NCBI GenBank assembly: GCA_012965975.1
Contig: DTRM01000052.1
Location: 1 to 37,000, forward strand
DNA length: 37,000 bases
Origin: Chromatiaceae bacterium
GTDB lineage: Bacteria > Pseudomonadota > Gammaproteobacteria > DTRM01
Direction of reading: 5' to 3'
Within the stretch, counting starts at the first letter, position 1. Every line of letters starts with the position of its first letter. This document shows positions 30,116 to 37,000 of this stretch, piece after piece. The translations under genes and the position numbers were made by a program. The notes under the pieces were generated by a model. The model was not told where the DNA came from, did not search any database, and was given only the letters and a program-made list of their open reading frames with translations.

Positions 30116-30479
30116 TTTGAGCAAACGACCCGCTACCCCGGCATTATTGAACTCAACGCCATGGCGCTGGATATGCGCCGCGCCGCAGGATTTGATGTGC
30201 CTCGCTACTGGGCCTGCGGGTTCAAGGGCATGCCAGCACTCGCCATCGAACGGTTTGACCGTGACGGTCAAAATACCCTGCTATGTACTGAGACTTTGTC
30301 TTCGATACTGGCATCCGGCATGGGTCTTAAAAACCATTATGATTATCGCTATGACTTGATCGCCAAGGCGATCGACCAGTCGACTGAGTAGCGTGCCGAA
30401 TGAAAACCGTGAGCGATTGCTACGCCGCATCACCGAAGCGCGCGAACACTTGGGGCAACTATCATCGAACCGATCTTAG
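30101..30479 (+). pseudogene. HipA-like kinase remnant, frameshifted
   Basis: Frame 1 (30101-30391): ETAFEFEQTRYPGIIELNAMALDMRRAAGFDVPRYWACGFKGMPALAIERFDRDGQNTLLCTETLSSILASGMGLKNHYDYRYDLIAKAIDQSTE*; possible continuation in another frame (30393-30479): VPNENRERLLRRITEAREHLGQLSSNRS*. No intact start, no kinase active-site region. Confidence 0.6.
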
Positions 30480-30549
30480 TGTCACTATAGGCATACTTTA
30501 TTCAGACCGCCCTAGATTGGGTCTATGTCAGTCAATTCGGAGTCGTATT

Positions 30550-30813
30550 TTGTCTGCAGTCATCGTCTACAGTACCGCCATGTGTCCTTACTGCGTCAGG
30601 GCGAAACAGTTATTACAACGCAAAGGTATCGAGTATCGCGAGATTCGGGTTGATTTGGATCCCGAGCAAATGCAGATCATGAGGAAAAGCAGCCGCCGAC
30701 GTAGCGTGCCACAGATCTTTATTGGCGCCTATCACGTCGGTGGTTATGACGACCTGTCAGACCTCGACATGCAGGGTAAACTCGACGACATTCTGCAACA
30801 GAATCTAATCTGA
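30550..30813 (+). CDS. grxC: Glutaredoxin 3
   Basis: SAVIVYSTAMCPYCVRAKQLLQRKGIEYREIRVDLDPEQMQIMRKSSRRRSVPQIFIGAYHVGGYDDLSDLDMQGKLDDIL with CPYC active site. Probable TTG start at 30550; the listed upstream ATG at 30400 reads through remnant sequence. Confidence 0.93.
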   Translation: MSAVIVYSTAMCPYCVRAKQLLQRKGIEYREIRVDLDPEQMQIMRKSSRRRSVPQIFIGAYHVGGYDDLSDLDMQGKLDDILQQNLI

Positions 30814-30822
30814 GCCGTATCT

Positions 30823-31233
30823 ATGGGCAAAGGTGATAAGCAGCCACTTGCCAAACTCAGGCTCGACAAGTGGCTGTGGGCCGCGCGCTTTTTCAAGACC
30901 CGTGCGATTGCGACAGAGGCCATCAATGGCGGCAAAGTGCATGTCGATGGCACCCGCGCCAAGCCATCCAAGGAAATCGAGGTTGGTACCAGCATCCGCA
31001 TTCACAAAAACGAACTGGAGTGGACGGTAAACGTTGCGGGACTGAGCAAACATAGACGCCCGGCCGCGGAAGCGACGTTGCTTTATACCGAATCGGAAGA
31101 CAGCATCACGCAACGCGAAGCGGCCACCGAAACTCGACGGCAGCAGTACGCGGCACACCCACAGGCGGAACGAAAACCGAGCAAACGCGATCGTCGCCTC
31201 ATTCATCGTTTCAAACAATCGCACGATGACTAG
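30823..31233 (+). CDS. hslR: Heat-shock protein 15 (S4-domain RNA-binding protein)
   Basis: LRLDKWLWAARFFKTRAIATEAINGGKVHVDGTRAKPSKEIEVGTSIRI S4 domain with basic C-terminal tail. Confidence 0.92.
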   Translation: MGKGDKQPLAKLRLDKWLWAARFFKTRAIATEAINGGKVHVDGTRAKPSKEIEVGTSIRIHKNELEWTVNVAGLSKHRRPAAEATLLYTESEDSITQREAATETRRQQYAAHPQAERKPSKRDRRLIHRFKQSHDD

Positions 31234-31247
31234 GGCCTGTTAGCGTC

Positions 31248-31697
31248 ATGGTTGATGAAACTGAATTTCGTGAAACACTGCGCGAGTTGAATCTGGTTCA
31301 CTGCGTCTTTGAGAAAACCATTCTCAACAATCACTACCCTTGCCGATTCTCCCATCGCCATTTGCTCGCAGGGCGCGAGATCGCCGGGTGTAAAAACACC
31401 GAGGCACGAGATAATTGTGTCGAAGTTTTAAGCTACCTACGCCATTGTGCGAACTTCGCGCTTAAAATTATGGACAAGGGAAAATTGCCGCATGGCAAGG
31501 CGATTCGGGTTCAGGTTGGCGGACTGCATGGACTCGGCAACACGCTGGATCCGCAGGGGCAGGAACTCACCGACATTAATGCCTTGGTAACCGCTGCGAT
31601 CACTCGATTTGATACGCTTGACGAGATTCCTGCGGAACAGATTGTACGGGGCATTGCCGAATTCAAAGGGCGGCAAAAGAAACCTAAAAGGAGCTAG
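31248..31697 (+). CDS. Hypothetical cysteine/histidine-containing cytoplasmic protein
   Basis: 149 aa; LVHCVFEKTILNNHYPCRFSHRHLLAGREIAGCKNTEARDNCVEVLSYLRHCANFALK; no family recognised; follows hslR by 14 nt. Confidence 0.75.
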   Translation: MVDETEFRETLRELNLVHCVFEKTILNNHYPCRFSHRHLLAGREIAGCKNTEARDNCVEVLSYLRHCANFALKIMDKGKLPHGKAIRVQVGGLHGLGNTLDPQGQELTDINALVTAAITRFDTLDEIPAEQIVRGIAEFKGRQKKPKRS

Positions 31698-31708
31698 AGC
31701 AACTCTGA

Positions 31709-32128
31709 TTAACTCGCGGGTAATCGCACTACATCGAGCCAAAAGTTCTCGATGGACCGAACCACCTTGAAAAACCGGTCCAAATCCACGGGCTTGGTTA
31801 TGTAGCAATTTGCACCACCATCATAGGCCGCTACAACATCCCGTTCGGCATCGGATGTCGAAAAGACAATCACCGGGCCGGCATGGGACTTGGGGTTTTC
31901 GCGAATCGCCCGCAACACGTCCTGACCACTGATACGGGGCAAGTTAAGATCCAGCAACACCATATTTGGCAGGTGCTCGTCCAACATACTGAGTGCGGTT
32001 TCACCATCTTCGGCGACCCGAATCGAAACGGGTCGCTCAACCTGCGACAATATCTCTTTCGCCAACACCACGTCACCTGGATTATCTTCAATTATCAACA
32101 GGTCCATCGAATCCAAATTCACGCTCAA
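31709..32128 (-). CDS. Single-domain response regulator (Rcp1-like)
   Basis: 139 aa; MDLLIIEDNPGDVVLAKEILSQ...MVLLDLNLPRISGQDVL...VIVFSTSDAERD...GANCYITKPVDLDRF; no output domain. ATGA overlap with the kinase. Confidence 0.93.
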   Translation of the reverse strand: MSVNLDSMDLLIIEDNPGDVVLAKEILSQVERPVSIRVAEDGETALSMLDEHLPNMVLLDLNLPRISGQDVLRAIRENPKSHAGPVIVFSTSDAERDVVAAYDGGANCYITKPVDLDRFFKVVRSIENFWLDVVRLPAS

Positions 32129-33357
32129 AACTCCTTGGCGGCCTCTTTCTGGCTCTGTGCTTCGCCCAGTGTAAATACGAACAGGGAACCACCCAGTGGT
32201 CTTGACTCAACCCAGATCTGCCCCCCATGACGCTCGACGATTTTACGACACACTGCCAAACCAAGCCCACTACCTGAGTACTCTCCGCGCCCATGCAGAC
32301 GTTGAAATATCCGGAAAATTCGATCATGAAATTCGGGATCAATGCCGATCCCATTGTCACTGATGGTAAATTCCCAGCGACTGTTCTTGAATTCACTGTG
32401 AATACTGATTTCGGGAATAGCCTCGCCGCGATACTTGAGGGCATTGCCGATCAGGTTGGATAACAGACGCCGCAGTTGGGTTGAATCTGCCATCACCCAA
32501 GGCATATCACCCACTTCAATCTGGGCCTCACCTTCCTCGATGGCCATGGATAGATCCCGCAGCACCTCCGATAGCGCCTCACCACTGTTGGTCGGATGCA
32601 GTTCGCCGCCTTGGGTTCCAATCCTCGAATACTGCAATAAATCCTCGATCATGCCGGACATGCGCGCCGCGCCATCGACGGCGAAATGGATGAACTCATC
32701 GGCATCATCGTCAAGCTGACCCGTGTAGCGGCGTGATAACAGGCCCAGATAACTGGAAATCATACGCAACGGCTCGCGCAGGTCATGTGATGCTACATAC
32801 GCGAACTGTTCCAACTCCTGATTGCTTTGTTCCAGTGATTCAGCCCTCTCCGCGGCTAGTAATTCAGCGGCACGTCGCTCACTGATATCGGAGACAAAGG
32901 CAACAATCATTTGTTGGCCATCGACATAAGCCGGACTCAAACCAATCTCCACGGGAATCCGCGTGCCGTCCAGACGATGGGCATCAAGTGGGCGCGACAA
33001 ACCCAGCATTCTCGGCTCGGGGTCTTGATCAAAGTCGCCAATATGTTTTACACCCAACTCCTCGGGCAGAAAATCATCAACCGATCGCTCCAGCAAGTCA
33101 CCCTCATCAACGCCAAACATTCGATAGGCCGCGGCACTGGCCAGGCGAATATGACCTGCTCGATCAATCACCACGATGGCGAAGGGCGCTAACTCGATCA
33201 AGGTACGGAAACGCAATTCATTTTCGCGAACGTCGGCGATGGCGCTGTTCAATTCTCGCGTGCGCTGGTGTACGCGAATATCCAGTTCCGCATTGCTCCG
33301 CTCAAGCGCTTTTTCAGCATCCGTCCGCCGCCGCTCTTCGCTAGATGACCCCAACAA
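32125..33357 (-). CDS. PAS-domain histidine kinase, cytoplasmic part
   Basis: 410 aa from a TTG; coiled coil SEERRRTDAEKALERSNAEL, PAS domain, YVASHDLREPLRMISSYLGLLSRR H-box, HATPase (SDNGIGIDPEFHDRIFRIFQRLHGRGEYSGSGLGLAVCRKIVERHGG). Confidence 0.85.
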   Translation of the reverse strand: MLGSSSEERRRTDAEKALERSNAELDIRVHQRTRELNSAIADVRENELRFRTLIELAPFAIVVIDRAGHIRLASAAAYRMFGVDEGDLLERSVDDFLPEELGVKHIGDFDQDPEPRMLGLSRPLDAHRLDGTRIPVEIGLSPAYVDGQQMIVAFVSDISERRAAELLAAERAESLEQSNQELEQFAYVASHDLREPLRMISSYLGLLSRRYTGQLDDDADEFIHFAVDGAARMSGMIEDLLQYSRIGTQGGELHPTNSGEALSEVLRDLSMAIEEGEAQIEVGDMPWVMADSTQLRRLLSNLIGNALKYRGEAIPEISIHSEFKNSRWEFTISDNGIGIDPEFHDRIFRIFQRLHGRGEYSGSGLGLAVCRKIVERHGGQIWVESRPLGGSLFVFTLGEAQSQKEAAKEF

Positions 33358-34126
33358 GCGTCAAGCTGGACTGTCTGATCAATTGACTACGAAAATTATC
33401 CATCAAGCTGACATCGGGAATGACCACCGCACTCCATCGCGTCCCACTGATTGAAAGACGCGAGCCAACGCGCGCCTCTTCGGATTTAGAGAATCGCATT
33501 TCTCGATCTATCTGATTACGGGTACCTTCCGAACTCACCTCAATCAATCCCGGGGCATCTGTTCGTTCCAAATAAATCCGCTGCCCCGGCACCTCATGGG
33601 CCGCTATCAAGTGAATCAGTTCTGTGGCCTCAAAGCTGACAAAGAACACACCGGTGCCCGCCGAACCCTTCCACGGAATCATAATATCGAAGTGATAATG
33701 GAATGGTTGCGGATGAATAAAGATTCTATCCAGATGTTGCCCATCCGGTTCGACTGACGACAACGAAAATTGCCGTATGTCCACGCGGCATAGATCACCC
33801 ACCAGGCCTTCGATATCCTCGAGAAGAGGATTACCCTTGGGGTCTGCCAAGGTAAAGGTAAACGCACCGGGAAAATGCTGAACTACTTGTTCGGTGATCT
33901 GGTCGAGCAGGTCATCATCATCTAGATTCGACGCGAGCCGGTCGATATCGCCGTGAAAATCATCCACAAACAGGGTAACTTCCCGCACCCGGTCCGCAAT
34001 GATTCGTTCGATCCCCGTAGCGGTAGTCTCGCTCAAGCTTTGGCCCAACTCCGCCTGAGACTGTTCAAACTGTACCAACCGAACCTGTCCGTTCCACCAC
34101 AACAGCGCGACCGTCACGACCACCAC
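33341..34126 (-). CDS. Extracytoplasmic sensor portion of the same kinase (apparently split gene)
   Basis: Hydrophobic segment FFLIVVVVTVALLWW (partly upstream of the GTG start) then a CHASE/Cache-like sensor region ending ...DNFRSQLIRQSSLTLVGVI*; stop overlaps the start of the kinase ORF in another frame. Confidence 0.65.
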   Translation of the reverse strand: MVVVTVALLWWNGQVRLVQFEQSQAELGQSLSETTATGIERIIADRVREVTLFVDDFHGDIDRLASNLDDDDLLDQITEQVVQHFPGAFTFTLADPKGNPLLEDIEGLVGDLCRVDIRQFSLSSVEPDGQHLDRIFIHPQPFHYHFDIMIPWKGSAGTGVFFVSFEATELIHLIAAHEVPGQRIYLERTDAPGLIEVSSEGTRNQIDREMRFSKSEEARVGSRLSISGTRWSAVVIPDVSLMDNFRSQLIRQSSLTLVGVI

Positions 34127-34302
34127 GATAAGGAAAAATAGCTCCGATAAATGTTTGGATCTAAAAATGGCGCATACCCACTCTTCTCAATCACACTAAA
34201 TATAGTCCCATGGGTGTCGGCCAAGGAGGGGGATTACTAAAATAGGATGGTTTTAGGTGGTTTTATACTTACCCACTATTTCGATGACTTAAAAGTATCT
34301 CC

Positions 34303-34992
34303 TCACACTTTGGCTGAACGATCAGCCACTTGGTCACGCAAATAGACCGGCAAGGCCTGTTCCGGTGCCACCCCCTGACCCGCTGCGAGCATTTTTGCAC
34401 CCAGTCGCGCGATGGATTCGGCCCGTGGAAATCGATCTGCATCAAACCCCGCCAACCGCGAATTCATCCGCTCCTGGATCACCAGCCCATACTCTTTCCA
34501 ACCTGAGCCGACGCCAAACCAGGAATCCCCTTCAGGCAAGTCCATGTCTTCGGCATCGACCACCGTCTCGGTCCCTTGTAGCTCGACCAGACCATCGTCA
34601 CCCACACCGTACGCACCGGCATAGACCTGTTGCATGCGGGCATCCAACACCGCCAGTACCTGGCTGTATCTACCGTGATCAACGGACTGAGCCAGAGCCG
34701 CCAATGTCGATACGGGCGCTACTGGCAGATCCAGTCCAAACGCGATGCCCTGCGCCACTCCGGCCGCGATGCGCAAGCCGGTGAAGGCGCCGGGACCACG
34801 CCCAAACGCGATCGCGTCCAGTTGCGACTTCACCACACCCGCCTCAGCCAAGACCTCATCGATCATGTCGAGTATGCGTCGTGCGTGTTGTCGAGGCGCT
34901 ATCTCGTAACGTTCGATGATTTTTCCATCGACCCACAGCGCGGCGGAACAGGCCTCGGTCGCGGTTTCAATCGCTAACAGGTTGCGCATCAA
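34303..34992 (-). CDS. tsaB: tRNA threonylcarbamoyladenosine biosynthesis protein TsaB
   Basis: 229 aa; NLLAIETATEACSAALWVDG, GRGPGAFTGLRIAAGVAQGIAFGLDLPVAPVSTLAALAQ. Confidence 0.95.
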   Translation of the reverse strand: MMRNLLAIETATEACSAALWVDGKIIERYEIAPRQHARRILDMIDEVLAEAGVVKSQLDAIAFGRGPGAFTGLRIAAGVAQGIAFGLDLPVAPVSTLAALAQSVDHGRYSQVLAVLDARMQQVYAGAYGVGDDGLVELQGTETVVDAEDMDLPEGDSWFGVGSGWKEYGLVIQERMNSRLAGFDADRFPRAESIARLGAKMLAAGQGVAPEQALPVYLRDQVADRSAKV

Positions 34993-36913
34993 AAAATGCC
35001 TCCACGTCGCTGATGTCGTGCGTCACCGGCATCGGCGGCAGACTGCGCAGAAAGATTCGACCATACGATTTGCTACGCAACCGTGGATCGCACAAGACCA
35101 AAACACCGGTGTCTTCAACATCACGGATCAGACGCCCCACACCTTGCTTCAACGAAATAACCGCTGACGGTAGTTGAAAATCCATAAATGGGTTGCCGCC
35201 GCTGCGCCGACAGGCATCCATCCTTGCCTTCAATACCGGATCATCCGGCACCGCAAATGGTAGCTTGTCGATCATCACGCACGACAGGGCCTCGCCTCGC
35301 ACGTCCACCCCCTCCCAAAAGCTGCTGGTACCCAGCAACACGGCATTGCCCGCCGCGCGAAACTTGTCCAGCAACTGGGTACGCGGTGAATCCCCTTGTA
35401 CTAACAAGGGATAGGTTAATTTTCCGTGTAACCACTCAGCGGCGCTTTGCACCGCGCGGTGGCTGGTGAACAACAAAAATGCGCGCCCTCCGCTCGCCTG
35501 AAGCACATCGAACATCACGCTCATTACCGCATCGATATAGTCCGATGTATTCGGATCTGGCAATCCCTGGGGCAAATACAGGCAGCTCTGCTGTGAGAAA
35601 TCAAACGGGCTAACCCAGGCTTGACCGACAACGTCATGCAATCCCAAACGCTGTTGAAAGTGATCAAACTTGTCGGCCACGGTCAGCGTCGCGGAGGTGA
35701 AAACCCAGCTGCCACCTTGTTCATCCATACGCTTGCGAAACGGCTCGGCAATATCCAGCGGCGTACGCTGAAAGACCACGCTGCGACGATAGGTTTCAAA
35801 CCAACGTACCGACTCTTGGTCGTCCTGATCAGACAATCGTTGCAATGCCGACAACAGTTCCGCACTACGACGACGACAGGTCAACAGCCCCTTACTGCGC
35901 TCGGATATGATATCCAGCGCATCGCCGAGCGCACCGAGATGCTTCATTAACGCCTGCAGTGAACGCTCAACATGTTCGAAGCGCGCCATCTCCGACCACG
36001 CGCCGCGCACCGGCTGACGCCCAAACGCCAAGCGCAGATCATAGAGACCGCGTTGCATTTGATCGGAAAGATCCATTACGTCGCGATTTTCTGCTGCCGT
36101 TTTCAGCGACTCCGCGGTCGCGTCACGAGCAAGTTCCTGTAATTGGCGAGACGACACCGACTCGCCAAAAAACAGACTCGCTATTTCTGGCAACTGATGT
36201 GCCTCATCGACAATGATGGCATCAGCCTCGGGTAACAATTCGCCAAAGCCCGCATCCTTCAAACCCAGATCGGCGCACAGTAAATGATGATTGACGACGA
36301 CCAAGTCGGCTTCCTGTGCACGCTTTCTGGCAGCCAGAAGAAAGCAGTTACGATGATCCGGGCATTCCTGCCCCAAACAGTTATCCGCCGTTGAAGTCAC
36401 CTGCCCCCAGATGGAGGATGACTCGGATATTTCATCCAGTTCGGAAACATCGCCAGTCGTGGAGACTTCGCCCCACTCGCGCAGGGTAACCAACTCACTC
36501 GCCTCTTGCCGCGATGACAGGTGCCCATCCGACTCGGTACGAGACAGACGATACCAGCACAGATAATTGGAACGCCCCTTGAGTTGGGCCATGACCCCGG
36601 ACACGCCCAGCGCGCGCCGTACCTGCGGCAGGTCGCGGTGAAACAGTTGATCCTGAAGGTTGCGGGTACCGGTGGAAATGATGACCCGTCCCGCGGAGAG
36701 CAACGCAGGCACCAGATAAGCAAAGGTTTTGCCGGTGCCGGTGCCAGCTTCGGCGATCAACGATGTTCGCGAGGCCAATGCCGACTCGATTGCGCTCGCC
36801 ATTTCCTGCTGGGCAGCGCGTACGGCGAACCCGGGGATCGCCTCAGCCAGCGAACCGGAAGCGGATAATATCTCCGCGGAGGTCGGCTCAGAGAGCCCGA
36901 TGGTAGCAGACAT
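34967..36913 (-). CDS. ATP-dependent DNA helicase, DinG/YoaA family
   Basis: 648 aa; EAGTGTGKTFAYLVPALL, Fe-S cluster cysteines (CLGQECPDHRNCF), DEAH box VDEAHQLPE, SFWEGVDVRGEALSCVMIDKLPF, QGVGRLIRDVEDTGV. Adjacent to tsaB as in E. coli yoaA-tsaB. Confidence 0.94.
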   Translation of the reverse strand: MSATIGLSEPTSAEILSASGSLAEAIPGFAVRAAQQEMASAIESALASRTSLIAEAGTGTGKTFAYLVPALLSAGRVIISTGTRNLQDQLFHRDLPQVRRALGVSGVMAQLKGRSNYLCWYRLSRTESDGHLSSRQEASELVTLREWGEVSTTGDVSELDEISESSSIWGQVTSTADNCLGQECPDHRNCFLLAARKRAQEADLVVVNHHLLCADLGLKDAGFGELLPEADAIIVDEAHQLPEIASLFFGESVSSRQLQELARDATAESLKTAAENRDVMDLSDQMQRGLYDLRLAFGRQPVRGAWSEMARFEHVERSLQALMKHLGALGDALDIISERSKGLLTCRRRSAELLSALQRLSDQDDQESVRWFETYRRSVVFQRTPLDIAEPFRKRMDEQGGSWVFTSATLTVADKFDHFQQRLGLHDVVGQAWVSPFDFSQQSCLYLPQGLPDPNTSDYIDAVMSVMFDVLQASGGRAFLLFTSHRAVQSAAEWLHGKLTYPLLVQGDSPRTQLLDKFRAAGNAVLLGTSSFWEGVDVRGEALSCVMIDKLPFAVPDDPVLKARMDACRRSGGNPFMDFQLPSAVISLKQGVGRLIRDVEDTGVLVLCDPRLRSKSYGRIFLRSLPPMPVTHDISDVEAFFDAQPVSD

Positions 36914-36928
36914 ATTTGTACATCGAAA

Positions 36929-37000
36929 TCAAAGTCGCCCTTCTTCTCGCGTCCACACCAACTGCCCGACAATCTTGAAGCGGGCCACCGACATCGCGCC
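36929..37000 (-). CDS. C-terminal end of an unidentified protein (truncated by window edge)
   Basis: Minus-strand open frame ending at TGA 36929-36931: ...GAMSVARFKIVGQLVWTREEGRL*; too short to identify. Confidence 0.4.
   Translation of the reverse strand, partial: GAMSVARFKIVGQLVWTREEGRL

Noticed and set aside
30400-30549. N-terminal 50 residues of the listed 137-aa glutaredoxin ORF
   Set aside because: They read through the HipA-like remnant in another frame; standard glutaredoxin sequence begins at the TTG at 30550.
34193-34302. Possible riboswitch or small RNA upstream of the split kinase
   Set aside because: AT-rich with no convincing stable hairpin or known motif by eye.
1-37000. CRISPR array, tRNA/rRNA, IS element or prophage
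   Set aside because: No regularly spaced repeats, cloverleaf-like intergenic sequence, transposase/integrase motif or phage structural gene was seen. The S24-like ORF alone is not evidence for a prophage.

Overview
The window is mostly ordinary chromosome from what looks like a sulfur-oxidising gammaproteobacterium. That lineage call is inferred from soxB, a tusA/dsrE pair, cysG and a NarXL-like system together with gammaproteobacterial gene orders; it was not tested. I see no tRNA, rRNA, CRISPR array, transposase or prophage. Main blocks: nrdR-glyA (-); ettA plus a small membrane ORF (+); orphan soxB (-) divergent from a HupE/UreJ-like gene (+); purL-bamC-dapA (-) divergent from a gcvR-like gene; an AI-2E transporter, a hypothetical and a LysR regulator (-); a secreted protein, DsrE2-like protein and TusA (-); cysG (+); a tightly overlapping six-gene operon of Atm1-type ABC exporter, cca, pterin dehydratase, NarX-like, NarL-like and rhodanese (-); S24-like domain, RND adaptor and RND pump (+); a gene graveyard; grxC-hslR-hypothetical (+); a response regulator with an apparently broken sensor kinase (-); and tsaB-dinG (-). 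I see no clear-cut novel defence or mobile system. The best leads are the sulfur-trafficking cluster with an uncharacterised secreted protein, the coupled six-gene operon, a CCA enzyme lacking the HD motif, a stand-alone S24 domain coupled to an RND pump, a split sensor kinase, and a graveyard holding HvfC/BufC-like and HipA-like remnants. All family calls come from reading the translations; no database search was run.
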